64,000 nt of DNA from Lolium rigidum (lineage: Eukaryota > Streptophyta > Magnoliopsida > Poales > Poaceae): the NCBI RefSeq assembly GCF_022539505.1, contig NC_061510.1:271011687-271075686 (forward strand), given 5' to 3'. The notes below the pieces were generated by a model. It was not told the DNA's origin. It did not search any database and saw only the letters and a program-made list of their open reading frames with translations. The position numbers and the translations under genes are program-made. Positions 11,454 through 22,966 of this stretch are shown here, piece by piece. Positions within the stretch are counted from its first letter, which is position 1, and each line of letters begins with the position of its first letter.

Positions 11454-12885
11454 TGTAGGGTTTGTTGCATAGAAAACAAAAAATTCTACCGTGAATAAGA
11501 ACAAAACCAAGATCCAATCTAGGAAAAGCCAAGATCTAATCTATGAATATCGGAGCAACGAGAAAGAAGAGAGACTAACCCTCGAAGATCCAAAGCCTAA
11601 ACGAGATCAGATCTCGTGGTTGATGTAGACGATCGTTCCGGTGCTGCAATCCGGCAGCACTTCCGTACTCGGACGCGCGTACGGTGTCGATGAAGTCCTT
11701 CCTCTCCCCATTCCAGCGGGCACCGGAGGTGTGGTAGATCTCCTCGGAATCCCAGCAGCACGACAGCATGGTGGTGGTGGTGGAGGAGAAGATCCTGCAG
11801 GGCTTCACCAAGCCGGTGCAGAATTGTGTGGAGGAGGGAGAGATGCGGCTAGGGTTGGAGGGATGAAGGAGGGCTGCGCCCCTACCCCCTCCCCTTTTTA
11901 TATAGGGGGGGAGGTCGGCCAGGTTTGCCTTGTCCCCTCCTCCAAGCCCTAGGGCCGGTGGCCAGAGAGGGAGGGGGAAACTTCCCCCCAAGTCACCCCC
12001 TTTAGGGTTTCCCCAAAACAATAGGGGTGGCCGGCCTGGGCCTTGAGGCTGTGGTGCGCCTGGCCCATTAGGGATAGGATGCACCCCCTCGGCTCATGTG
12101 GCCCCTCCTGGGGTCGTGGGCCCACTGGTGGACTCTCCGGAACCTTCTAGAAACTTCTCGCTCTTCCACCGGAAAATTCTCGAACTTTTCCGAACCCCAG
12201 AAATTAAGTTTCCTTATATGAATCTTATTCTCCGGACCATTCCGGATCTCCTAGTGATATCCTGGATCCCATCCGAGACTCCAAAAAACATCCGGTCTCC
12301 ATATTATATTCTAAATCTACTATACGACATCTAACCTTAAGTGCGTCACCCTACGGTTCGTGAACTATGCAGACATGATCAAGACTCTTCTCCGATCAAT
12401 AAGCAATAGCGGGACCTGGAGATCCATAATGGCTCCCACATATTCAACGATAACTTAGTGATCGAATGAACCATTAATATACGATAACAATTCCCTTTGT
12501 CGCGCGATACTTTACTTATCCGAGGTTTGATCATCGGTATCTCTATACCTAGTTCAACCTCGTTACCGATAAGTACTCTTTACTCGTACCGTGGTATATC
12601 ATCCCTTATGACCTAGTCACATGCTTGCAAGCTAATTGAATGATATTCTACCGAGAGGGCCCATACTTATCTATCCGTCATCAGGATAGACAAATCCCAA
12701 TCTTGATCCATATGCCTCAACTCATACTTTTCGAATACTTAATCACATCTTTATAACCACCCATTTAAGAAGTGGCGTTTGATGTAATCAAAGTACCCAT
12801 CCGGTATAAGTGATTTACATGATCTAATGGTCGAAGGATTAGGTTACTATGTATCGAAAGCTTATAGCAAGACGAACTTGATGGG
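11454..12885 (-). repeat. 3' LTR of the Copia element, distal part
   Basis: It matches the right LTR from 22967 to about 24400. On the minus strand a TATA box (CTATATAAAAAGGGG) lies at about 11893-11907, followed by the GC-rich transcript start region. The LTR is interrupted at 12885 after the duplicated ATGGG and continues at 17441. Confidence 0.9.
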
Positions 12886-13293
12886 TGACATGGGCATACC
12901 CTTCGGGTACCCATTATTAGTATACCCGGCTCGGCCCAATATGGAGAAGACTCAATATGGAGAAGGCCCAACAAGGCAACCCGAAGAAGTAGTCGACTAG
13001 GACTCTTGTAAAACCCTAGGCTGGTTGCATATATAAAGCTAGCCGGGGCACCCAAAATAGAGAGGCCAACGGATAGACGAATATAGACAACATAGCTTCG
13101 CCTACGGCGGCACCACTGTAAACACATCTATGATCATATACTGGATTGGTAGCAGCACGCAGGGATCCTCCACCGAGGGGACCCGAAGCTGGGTACGTCG
13201 TGTGCCTAATCTCGTTCCCGGAATCTCCATCGTCGCTCTCTCCCGAAACCCTAGTCTACAATACGTGGGCATTGCCGAGGTATTCCCTCGTCA
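12886..13293 (+). repeat. 5' LTR of the non-autonomous element
   Basis: It runs from TGACATGGGCATACCC to TTCCCTCGTCA, 408 bp. A TATA box (TATATAAA, 13030-13037) lies about 20 bp before a run of AGAGAGGCCAACGG. The direct partner is at 17028-17435. Confidence 0.95.
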
Positions 13294-13313
13294 ATTGGCG
13301 CCGTCTGTGGGAA
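13294..13313 (+). other. Primer-binding site of the non-autonomous element
   Basis: ATTGGCGCCGTCTGTGGGAA abuts the 5' LTR directly. It matches the site of the Tat-like element (10828-10847, minus strand) except for one base. Confidence 0.85.
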
Positions 13314-15470
13314 TCGCGACGACTGGATTTTGTTATCCGGGCGAGATCCGTCGAGTTCGTGATCAACTACTTCATCGGCCGACCAGCAGATTTTTTGTTT
13401 TTGCGTCGCCATCTGACTTCTTCGACAACTCGATCGGAAGAGGGCGTCCCTGCTCTGATCTAAACTACTTCGATTTCTCCTGCAACAATGTCTCGAACTT
13501 TGCATGGTTCCGCGTGAGCCAGGCGAAAAGCATCATCGTCTTCAACTACTAGAGATTGCACGTGGCCGCTGCAGTCGTGTGTCGCCCGAACAGAATCAAT
13601 TCCCGTGGAGGCAATGGACTGCTCCAGAGCATCTACTACCGGCGTGAGGCCGTGTATACATCAAAGAGCAATGGTATTATTTGTCCGTCACGAGGCGCAA
13701 CAATCAAATCACGTGGCCCTGCTAGGATTTCCTTGGAAGTTGATGTCACGGAGGAGTACCAAAGCCGATCAGTTTCTACCAAAAAGCTGAAGAGCAGACA
13801 AATTTCTACCAAAAAGCGAAGTCAAGGGCTGTTTGAATCTATACTACTTCGTGAAGTCAACTGACAAACGAACAACCGGCGTCTGTTTTAGAGAAGATAT
13901 CACAAGTCAATCAGGGACAATCATCCGATACAAAAATATCAGGTGCTATATTTCTAATTACGCAAAATTTATTTCACCAAATATTTTTTTGTATTTGCTC
14001 GCAGTTTTTTGCACCGCGATATAACTACAGATTGAAGCAAAGTTTCGACTGCTCTGCTTGGTCGACTGTGCCCGCCATGGCGCACTTGTCTTACTCGGGG
14101 ATTCGCTCGTCATGGACCCGACATCGCGGACCCGATATATTCGGGTGCTCGTCCGTCCTCTTCATCAACTATTTCCAGCCGCATATCTATTTTGACTGCG
14201 CCTGCCGCATGGACTGTCTTTGGTGGCGAAACTATTTCGACTGCGCCCTCTTCATCAACTACTTCCTGTCAGACGCCGCGCAACTTCATCGACCGTGTCC
14301 GCTACACGACCTGCTTTCACGTCGGCTTCGCCGCACCCGATAAAAAGCTAAGTTGTCCTCTTCCTCCAAGGTTCAATTATTTATTTCCTTTCGCCACACC
14401 CGAATACTCGGGGGCTGCGCCATTATGTTATTACAGCAAATTCACCCAATACTAGGGCTGCGCCATTCCTTCGTTACTATAAATACACTCGGTTACTTGG
14501 TGCAATTTCTTTTCTTCGGCTCTGGATATATCTTCTCCGGCTCAGTGGAATTATTTTCTTGGACTTAGTGGATTTATCTTCTTCGGAACAGTGAATTTAT
14601 CTTTTTTGGCTTGCTGGATTATTTCTCTTCGGGTTATTGTTGGTTCAAACTTATACAATATTACCCGATGCGTTTCCGGGACAATGGATTCATCTTCTAT
14701 GGTTATTACTAGAACTATTTTCTTCGGATCAATGGATTCATCTTCTATGATATCGGCGGATTCATCTTCTATGATTATTCTTGGATTCTTCGGGCCAATG
14801 AATTCATCCTCTATGATATCGACGGATTTATCTTCAATATATGCTCTATATTTAATGGCGTAATCTTCAATATGGATTCATCTCAAATACTTCATATGGG
14901 ATTCATCTTCGTATATTATTGTCTATGGCTTCATCCTAAATGGCTTCACCAAATATGACGCCGCGACTCCATCAACTTATTTCGACGTCACGCCTAACGC
15001 TCGGAGGCTCGACAACGATTTCGCCTCGGGTCATGACTGCGACACAACAATCATGACATCACCTCAGCATCGCTCGAGGGCTCGGCTATTTCTTCATCAA
15101 CAATATGGCGGCATTTACTTTCGATATTTGGTGGTTTTTTACTTCAGCTCGACTTCTTCTCGGCACTCGAAGATTTCATCGCATCGACTTCGTCGTGTCC
15201 AATAAGCTAAGTGTTCTTTTGTTTCACATAAAATTGATTATCATTTACTTTCGTCGCACCCGACGCTCAGGAGCTGCGCGGCATATATTCACTTTATATA
15301 TCATCGAATCCGAGCATCTAACACCGCATGCGAAAAAGAGAGTCAAGGAAATATAGAAAAAGTTTGTTTATTTGTGCAGGAGAAAGCAAAATTCAAACTA
15401 TATAAGAGAGAACCCGACAAAATTGTCTACGAGGGAGAACTCGACGAAATTGTCTTCAAGAAAGGACAGG
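13314..15470 (+). other. Internal non-coding region of the non-autonomous element
   Basis: Only short frames with no recognisable protein are present. Around 14680-14900 there is a loose repeat of GATTCATCTTCTATG with diverged neighbours. Scattered phrases such as CTTCATCAACTATTT recur at 14158-14270. Nothing resembles gag or pol. Confidence 0.6.
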
Positions 15471-15800
15471 ACCCGAAGAATTATCTTCAAGGAGGTCTCG
15501 AAAAATTATCTTCAAGGACGTCCCGAAGAATTATCCTCAAGGAGGACCCGAAGAATTATCTTCAAGGAGGTCTCGAAAAATTATCTTCAAGGAGGTCCCG
15601 AAGAATTATCCTCAAGGAGGACCCGAAGAATTATCTTCAAGGAGGTCTCGAAAAATTATCTTCAAGGAGGTCCCGAAGAATTATCCTCAAAAAAGGGCCC
15701 GAAGAATTTTCCTCAAGGAGGACCCGATGAATTTCCCTCAAGAAGAACTCGAAGAAATTTTCTTCCAGGAGGAACTTAAAAAAATCTCTTCAAGGAGGAA
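15471..15800 (+). repeat. 25-bp tandem repeat with 75-bp higher-order unit
   Basis: The unit is about 25 bp: CCCGAAGAATTATCTTCAAG followed by GAGGT. Three variants (CCCGAAG...CTTC, CTCGAAA...CTTC, CCCGAAG...CCTC) alternate in fixed order, giving a 75-bp higher-order period repeated about three times, then decaying copies to about 15800. Because 75 is a multiple of three, two reading frames stay open through the array, which creates ORFs that look like repeat proteins. Confidence 0.9.
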
Positions 15801-16439
15801 CTCCACGAAATTATCATCAAGGAGGAGCATAAAAAAAGAGAGGGTGGATAAATCTTCGGGTTCATTGACTCGTCATATTCTTCCGAGCAAGAGCATCGGT
15901 GATGTACCCGAAAATATAGAAGAACCCAATATATTCGGCTGTCTCATCACGCCCGAGAAAAATATAGAAGAACCCGCAAAATGGGTCATTGCATCAGCCG
16001 AACAAGGCACTTGACAAAATATTCTCAGAGCGCCAAAGTCGCGAACAATCTCTGAATGCCGCAAAACTCTGCGAAGGTAAGACCCCAGATCCGTTACGTG
16101 TGGCGTGGCATCGCCAAAGACTGCGCTCTGCTACTTTTATCCGTATCAACGGATACGAAGAAAAATCCTAACGGACGTGTTAGGTACCCGATAAATATGG
16201 CTGGGACTCGACGAGAATGGTAAGACCTTAAGCGGCACCTGTCGAAGTTTACACCAGTATCCCGAGATCATGTCCAGGGACGTGATCTTGAAGTAGGTTT
16301 TTGCGGATTGCCACTAGAGCAGTTAACTAGTACCAGATCCGTCAGATGAACTAGCCCCAATTACCATTATGCCTGTATAATATAGATATGGATGTCAAAT
16401 AAAAATAGAGTCGATAAAAAGAGGGGCTGCGCCAAGTTG

Positions 16440-16900
16440 TCTATCGAGTAGTACAACTTGAGCCTATGCCTAGGTGCAAGCACCTGCTCATAGGCTCGGG
16501 GGCTACTCTTATCGAGAGTATTGTTCACCCTCCCGATAAGAAAGAGGAAAAATTGTGGAGTCAATTACAAGCAAGTTGAGCCTACACCCAAGTGCAAACA
16601 CTTGGCTGTAGCCTCGGGAGCTACTCCCATCGGGAGCGCTGGTCGCGCACCCGATAGAAAAATAACTTCGACAGGCATCTACGACAATCAAGGTTTGTAG
16701 ACTCAACTCGATTCTACGACTCGAGTGGAGCCTACTCCCATCGGGAGCACATGGATTTCGTCAAGTTCTCCAGAAATATAGTTAAGTTCTTCATCGAGTA
16801 GTACAACTTGAGTCTATGCCCAAGTGCAAGCACTTGCCCATAGACTCGGGGGCTACTCCCATCGGGAGCGCTGCCGCGCACCCGATAATTTCAAGAATCA
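16440..16900 (+). repeat. 3' region repeats with polypurine-tract cores
   Basis: Copies at about 16445-16530, 16567-16660, 16696-16750 and 16792-16890 share the order: GTACAACTTGAG, CCCAAGTGCAAGCACTTG, CTCGGGGGCTACTCCCATC, GGGAGCGCT and CGCACCCGATA. The polypurine tract at the 3' LTR (about 17014-17027) repeats the CTCGGGGGCTAC core. They correspond to the modules at 708-1220 of the Tat-like element. Confidence 0.85.
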
Positions 16901-17027
16901 TCGACATCATCTATGCTACACATGATCTACGACACGGGCCTCACCTTGTATTTTCTTAGACTTCGGAGATGGTTATGCTTGGAGTTTCTACGCAAGTCTT
17001 CGACTTCCCTATAAACTCGGGGGCTAC

Positions 17028-17435
17028 TGACATGGGCATACCCTTCGGGTACCCATTATTAGTATACCCGGCTCGGCCCAATATGGAGAAGACTCAATAT
17101 GGAGAAGGCCCAACAAGGCAACCCGAAGAAGTAGTCGACTAGGACTCTTGTAAAACCCTAGGCTGGTTGCATATATAAAGCTAGCCAGGGCACCCAAAAT
17201 AGAGAGGCCAACAGATAGACAGAATATAGACAACATAGCTCTGCCTACGGCGGCACCCTGTAAACACATCTATGATCATATACTGGATTGGTAGCAGCAC
17301 GTAGGGATCCTCCACCGAGGGGACCCGAAGCTGGGTACGTCGTGTGCCTAATCTCGTTCCCGGAATCTCCATCGTCGCTCTCTCCCGAAACCCTAGTCTA
17401 CAATACGTGGGCATTGCCGAGGTATTCCCTCGTCA
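17028..17435 (+). repeat. 3' LTR of the non-autonomous element
   Basis: This 408-bp copy is nearly identical to 12886-13293. It is preceded by the purine tract ACTCGGGGGCTAC and followed by the target duplication ATGGG (17436-17440). Confidence 0.95.
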
Positions 17436-17440
17436 ATGGG

Positions 17441-17704
17441 TGTGTGTTCATTATATCATTCTCCTAATGACATAACATTGTTATTAACAACATCCAATGT
17501 TCATGATCAGAAAACCATGATGATCTATTAATCAACAAGTTAGTTTAACAAGAGGCTTACTAGGGACTCTTTTATGTTTACATAACACACAAGCATTAAT
17601 GTTTCTGGTTAATACAATTATATCATGGAATGCAAACATTTATCGTAAACACAAAGATATAATAATAACCACTTTATTATTGCCTCTTGGGCATATGTCC
17701 AACA
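17441..17704 (-). repeat. 3' LTR of the Copia element, proximal part
   Basis: This is the remaining 264 bp of the split LTR, matching about 24430-24694. It starts TGTTGGACATATGCCC on the minus strand. With the distal part it makes about 1.7 kb, the same as the right LTR. Confidence 0.9.
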
Positions 17705-17719
17705 GTCTCCCACTTGCAC
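17705..17719 (-). other. Polypurine tract of the Copia element
   Basis: The minus strand reads GTGCAAGTGGGAGAC immediately before the LTR start TGTTGG. This is the classic second-strand primer arrangement of BARE/Angela elements. Confidence 0.85.
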
Positions 17720-17737
17720 TAGAGTCAATAATCTAGA

Positions 17738-19468
17738 TTACATGGTAATGTACCTAACACCCATGGCGTTCTTGTGTAGGTCATGCTTTGCTCTAGGGAG
17801 AGCTTTAGTCAACATATCTGCCACATTCAGATCCATGTACACTTTGCAAATCTTTGTGTCACCATCTTCGATATACTCGCGAATCACATGAAAACGTAGC
17901 TTCATATGCTTCAGCTTCTTGTGTGACCTTTGCTCCTGTGCATTGGCTATGGCACCCATGTTGTCACAATAGATGGTCATCGGGTCCAACGCACTAGGAA
18001 CCACACCAAGCTCAGTAATGAACCTCTTCATCCATATCGCTTCCGATGAAGCCTCCAAAGCAGCTATGTATTCAGATTCAGTTGACGATTTCGCCACCAC
18101 GCTTTGCTTGGAACTCATCCAGCTTACTGCTGCACCATTCAAAATAAACACGTACCCAGATTGAGACTTAGAGTCATCTGGATCAGTGTTCCAACTAGCA
18201 TCGGTTTAACTGGTTATGGCGAGCTCTTGGTCACCTCCATAACAAAGAAACGTATCCTTAGTCCTTTTCAAGTACTTCAGGATATTCTTGACCGCTGTCC
18301 AGTGTTCCATTCCAGGATCATGTTGATATCTACTGGTCAAACTAACAACATGTGCGATATCCGGTCATGTACACAGCATGGCATACATGATAGAGCCTAC
18401 TGCCGAGGCATAGGGGATCTTGTTCATCCTTTCTCTTTCTTCTGTCGTAGCTGGACCTTGATTTTTACTCAAAGTCTTACCTAGCAACATGGGCAAGAAC
18501 CCTTTCTTGCATTCATCCATTCTAAACTTCTTTAGAATCTTTTCCAGGTATGTACTCTGTGAAAGCCCTATTAGGCGTCTTGATATATCTCTATAAATCT
18601 TGATGCCTAAAATGTATGCTGGTTCTCCAAGGTCCTTCATTGAAAAACATTTATTCAAATAACCTTTGACACTACTTAGAAGTTCTATATCATTCGCAAT
18701 CAACAATATGTCATCTACATATAATATTAGGAATGCTGCAGATCTCCCACTCACTTTCTTGTAAATACAAGCCTCACCATGAGTCTGTATAAATCCAAAG
18801 TCTTTGATCACCTTATCAAAGCGTCGGTTCCAACTCCGGGATGCTTGCTTCAATCCATAAATGGAACGCTGAAGTTTGCATACCTTGTCAGCATTTTTAG
18901 GATCGACAAAACTTTTGGGTTATACCATATAAAACTCTTCCTCAATGTCACCATTAAGGAACGCCGTTTTGACATCTATCTGCCAAATTTCATAATCGAA
19001 AAATGCAGCTATTGCTAACAATATCCTCACAGACTTTAGCTTTTCTACAGGTGAGAAAGTCTCATCGTAGTCAACTCCTTGAATTTGTCGGAACCCCTTC
19101 GCAACAAGTCGAGCTTTATAGGCAGTAATATTACCATCAACATCTGTTTTTCTTTTAGAGATCCATTTATTCTCGATAGCCTTGTGGCTATCAGGTAAGT
19201 CTACCAAAGTCCATACTTGGTTATCATACATGGACCCCATTTCGGATTTCATGGCCTCTTTCCATTTGTTGGAATCTAGGCTCATCATTGCTTCCTCATA
19301 TGTCGCAGGGTCTTCATCATTGTTGTCCACAATCATGACATTTAGACAGGGGTCATACCAATCAGGAGTGGTACTAACCCTCGTCGACCTGCGAGGTTCA
19401 GTAGCAAATTCGTTCGAAGTTTCATGATCATCATCATTTGCTTCCTCTCTTATCGGTGCAGACGACAT
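17738..19468 (-). pseudogene. Copia reverse transcriptase and RNase H
   Basis: On the minus strand the region begins with an acidic linker and EEAMMSLDSNKWKEAMKSEM, then WTLVDLPDSHKAIENKWISK and TAYKARLVAKGFRQIQGVDY, the start of the Copia RT. The catalytic block FLILYVDDILLIAND (YVDD) is intact at about 18700. RNase H follows, with [20 protein letters not shown] and [18 protein letters not shown]. The frame is broken between about 18853 and 18920, by stops/frame change at the RT fingers, and again around 18151-18365. The polyprotein ends at 17738 after VRYITM. It copies the element RNA into DNA in the virus-like particle; this copy is dead. Confidence 0.9.
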
Positions 19469-19531
19469 AGGAACATCTTCCGGTGCTGCGCTACTCTCAA
19501 GTCCGATAGAAGGTTCAGTAACCTCGTCGAG

Positions 19532-20820
19532 TTATACTTTTCTTCCAGTCACTTCTTTCGTGAGAAACTCCTTCTCAAGAAAGGATCCGTTTTTGGCAAC
19601 GAAAACTTTGCCTTCGGATCTGTGGTAGAAGGTATACCCAATTGTTTCTTTAGGGTATCCTATGAAGATGCATTTCTCCGCTTTGGGTTCAAGCTTGTCA
19701 GGTTGTAACTTCTTTACATAAGCTTCATAGCCCCAAACTTTAAGGAACGACAACTTAGGTTTCTTACCAAACCATAATTCATACGGTGTCGTTTCAACGG
19801 ATTTAGATGGTGCCCTATTTAAAGTGAATGCGGCTGTCTCTAATGCATAACCCCAAAACAATAACGGTAAATCGGTAAGAGACATCATTGATCGAACCAT
19901 ATCTAAGAGAGTTCGATTGCGACGTTCGAACACACCATTGCGCTGTGGTGTTCCTGGCGGTGTCAACTGTGAAAGTATTCCGCATTTCTTTAAATGCATG
20001 CCAAATTCGTAACTCAGATATTCACCTCCGCGATCAGAACGCAGAAACTTAATCTTCTTGTTACGCTGATTTTCTACTCCACTTTGGAATTCCTTAAACT
20101 TGTCAAAGTTTCAGACTTATGTTTCATAAAATAAATATACCCATATCTACTCAGATCATCCGTGAAGGTTAGAACATAACGATAACCACCGCGCGATGCT
20201 ACATGCATTGGTCCACATACATCGGTAAGTATAATTTCCAATAAGTGTGTAGGTAGCTCCATTAGAAATGCTTCGCATCTATCAATTAGACATGCTTCAC
20301 ATCTATTCGCACCAGAGAATGGATTCTTAGTCATTTTACCTATTAGACATGCTTCGCATCTATCAAGTGATTCAAAATCATGTGATTCAAGAAGTCCATC
20401 AGAATGGAGTTTCTTCATGCGCTTCACTCCAATGTGACCAAGACGACAGTGCCACATATATGTAGAATTACCATTCAATTTACTTCATTTAGCATCAATG
20501 TTATGAACATGTGTATCACTACTATCGAGATTTAACAAGAATAAACGATTCATCTGAGGTGCATGACCATATAAGATATTACTCATATAAATAGAACAAC
20601 CATTATTATCTGACTTAAACGAATAACTGTCTCGCAATAAACAAGATCCAGATATAATGTTCATGCTTAACACGGGCACCAAATAGCAATTATTCAGATT
20701 TAAAACTAATCCCGAAGGTTGATGTAGAGGGAGCGTGCCGGCGACGATCACATCGACATTGGATCCATTTCCAACGGGCATCGTCACCTCGTCCCTCGCT
20801 ATTTTCCGTTTATTGCGCAA
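19532..20820 (-). pseudogene. Copia protease and integrase
   Basis: The right part (20485-20820) matches the protease C-terminal region, with LNNCYLVPVLSMNIISGSCL. The GAG-pre-integrase block YMWHCRLGHIGVKRMKKLHS at about 20410-20470 carries the start of the HHCC zinc site. The integrase core shows TDVCGPMHVASRGGYRYVLT followed by FTDDLSRYGYIYFMKHKS (second catalytic Asp in the TDD context) and GTPQRNGVFERRNRTLLDMV with the final catalytic Glu. Stops or frame changes occur near 20074 and 19999. Between the zinc site and the core, a short segment (ANRCEACLIDRCEAFLME) repeats part of the preceding DRCEACLIGK and replaces the normal linker. Integrase inserts the DNA copy into the genome; this copy is inactive. 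Confidence 0.88.
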
Positions 20821-20917
20821 CTCCTGTTTTGAGTTACAAATGTGAGCAACCGAAGCAGTATCAAATACCCAGACACTGCTACGATTACTAGTGAGATAAA
20901 CGTCAATACCATGTATA

Positions 20918-21764
20918 TCAAATATACCTTTTTTTTTTGACTTGGCCGCTCTTCAGATCAGCCAGGTACTTGGGGCAATTGCGCTTCCAGTGCCCATCAT
21001 CCTTGCAGTAAAACCACACAGTATCAGGCTTAGGGCCAGCCTTGGGCTTCTTAGGAGGCGCAACAGCTTTTTTGCCGCCCTTCTTGAAGTTGCCCCTTTT
21101 GTTAGCCTTGCCCTGCTTCTTGAAACTGGTGGTCTTGTTGACCATCAACACTTGGTGCTCTTTCTTTATCTCCACCTTAGCAGTTTTTAGCATGGAGAAG
21201 AGTTCAGGTAACTCCTTGTTCATGTTCTGCATGTTGTAGTTCATCACCAAGTTCTTATTGCTAGGTGGCAGTGATTGGATGACACGATGAATACCCAACT
21301 GGTTAGGAATCACAATTCCCAAGTCATTGAGCTTCTTCGCGTGGCTTGACATTTTGAGCACGTGCTCACCAACGGAGCTACCCTCTTCCATCTTACAGCC
21401 AAAGAACTATTCCGAGGCTTCATAGCTTTCCATGACCGCATGAGTTTCAAATATCATTTTGAGATCACGGACTATCTCATAAGGGTCGTGGTTTTAAAAA
21501 CGCTTTTGAAGCTCTTCCTCTAGGACGTATAGAAGGGCACACTAAACTGTGGAGTCTTGAGTCTTCCGAGTGAGGTAAACATTTTTTACATCATCGGGAG
21601 CAGTTTCTGCAGGTGGGGCACCTAGCGGTGCATCGAGCACATAGAGCAGTTGTCCAGCAGTGAGGATAATCCTCACATTACGGATCCAGTACGAAGTTGC
21701 TTCCATTGTTCTTAAGATTTTCTTTCTCTAGGAACTGATTAATATTGATGGTGTGGGACGCCAT
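20918..21764 (-). pseudogene. Copia gag (capsid/nucleocapsid)
   Basis: Translation starts at ATG 21764 (MASHTININ, the usual Angela/BARE gag start). An early stop follows in the DP-stop segment near 21685, and the frame changes again near 21400. The C-terminal half is open: GEHVLKMSSHAKKLNDLG, then HRVIQSLPPSNKNLVMNYNM, then a Lys-rich stretch and the zinc knuckle. In the knuckle the first cysteine of CX2CX4HX4C is replaced by tryptophan (VWFYCKDDGHWKRNCP), which would impair RNA binding. Gag packages the element RNA. Confidence 0.85.
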
Positions 21765-22952
21765 GATCTACAACATATTTGCAAATAGTTTAGACTAAGT
21801 TTATGATAAATTGAGTTTATTTTAATTCTTAAATTAACTAGGTGAACTCCCACTCAAAACAATATCCCTCACATTGTCTTAGTGATTACACGAATCAAAT
21901 CCACTGCACCAAGTCCAATCTTCACGAGAGAACATGTAGTTTCAAAGGTGAACATTTAACATGTTCATCATATCATTCATATGACTCATGCTCTACCTTT
22001 CGGTATCCCGTGTTCCGAGACCATGTCTGTACATGCTAGGCTCGTCAAGGTTAACCTTAGTATTCGCATGTGCAAATCTGTCTTGCACCCGTTGTATGCA
22101 CACGTAGAATCTATAACATCCGATCATCACGTGATGCTTCGAAACGATGAGTCTTAGCAACGGTGCCTAATAAGGACGAACACTTCATTATCTTGATATT
22201 TAGTGAGAGGGATCATCTTATAATGCTACCATCACGATCTAAGCAAAATAAGATGCATAAAGGATTAACATCACATGTAATTCATAATATGTGATATGAT
22301 ATGGCCTTTCTTCTTGTGCTTTTGATCTCCATGTCCAAAGCACGGACATGATCTCCATCATCACCAACATGGCGTCAAGGTCAGTGGCGCTGCTTCATGG
22401 TTGTCCATCACTAATAGCAACTATAACAACTACTTGAAATAAAGCTATTACATAATGAATAGACACACAAGTCTTAACAATATTAAAGATAACCATTAGG
22501 CTCCTGCCGGTTGCCATAATACAATAGTGAATATCTCATACATAAAATATAGTCATCTTCACATAGCCATATCACATCACATGCCCCCGCAAAAATAAGT
22601 TAGACGCCTCCAAAAAGTGTTTGCATGTTTTACGTGGTTTGGGGCTTTCGAGTAAGATCCGATCTACCTACGACCAAGAACCACAACGATGATACAAGTG
22701 TTGTCAAGTGCAGATTGCAAATTGGATCTTAACTATGGTGGGAGAGACAGACACCCGCAAAGCCACTTATGCAATACAAGTTGCATGTCAAGCGTGGAGC
22801 AAGTCTCATGAACAAGGTCATGTAAAGTTAGCTCGGGCCGCTTCATCCCCCATCCCGCAAGATGCAAAGTACACAAAAAGTAAGCGACAACAAGAGCATC
22901 AACTCCCAAAACCATTGTGTACTACTTGTGCAACAGATCTATGCATAGACAC
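21765..22952 (-). other. 5' leader of the Copia element
   Basis: This is the long untranslated region between the primer-binding site and the gag ATG, normal for BARE/Angela elements, which carry dimerisation and packaging signals here. I see no gene in it. Confidence 0.7.
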
Positions 22953-22965
22953 GGCTCTAATACCA
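22953..22965 (-). other. Primer-binding site of the Copia element (tRNA-Met type)
   Basis: The minus strand reads TGGTATTAGAGCC directly after the 5' LTR. The usual plant sequence complementary to initiator tRNA-Met is TGGTATCAGAGC, so there is one C-to-T change. Confidence 0.85.
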
Positions 22966-22966
22966 C

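Larger units (their letters stand above)
12886..17435 (+). mobile_element. Complete non-autonomous LTR retrotransposon (LARD-like), 4.55 kb
   Basis: Two 408-bp LTRs (12886-13293 and 17028-17435) are flanked by a perfect 5-bp duplication ATGGG (12881-12885 and 17436-17440), so both ends are certain. The 3.7-kb internal region starts with the primer site ATTGGCGCCGTCTGTGGGAA and ends with AAACTCGGGGGCTAC as polypurine tract. No gag, protease, RT or integrase motif is visible in any frame, so it depends on proteins made elsewhere. I counted only about six LTR differences by eye, so the insertion is young compared with the Copia LTR it sits in. Its LTR ends and 3' repeats resemble those of the Tat-like element at 51-11385. 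Confidence 0.93.

Noticed and set aside
15374..15779. Two overlapping ORFs of 118-135 codons with repeats of RRTRRIIFKEVSKN and similar
   Set aside because: They come from the 25/75-bp tandem array in a non-coding retroelement; both frames are open only because 75 is divisible by three.
15471..15800. CRISPR-like direct repeats
   Set aside because: Units are contiguous without unique spacers, the DNA is plant nuclear, and no Cas-like gene is present.
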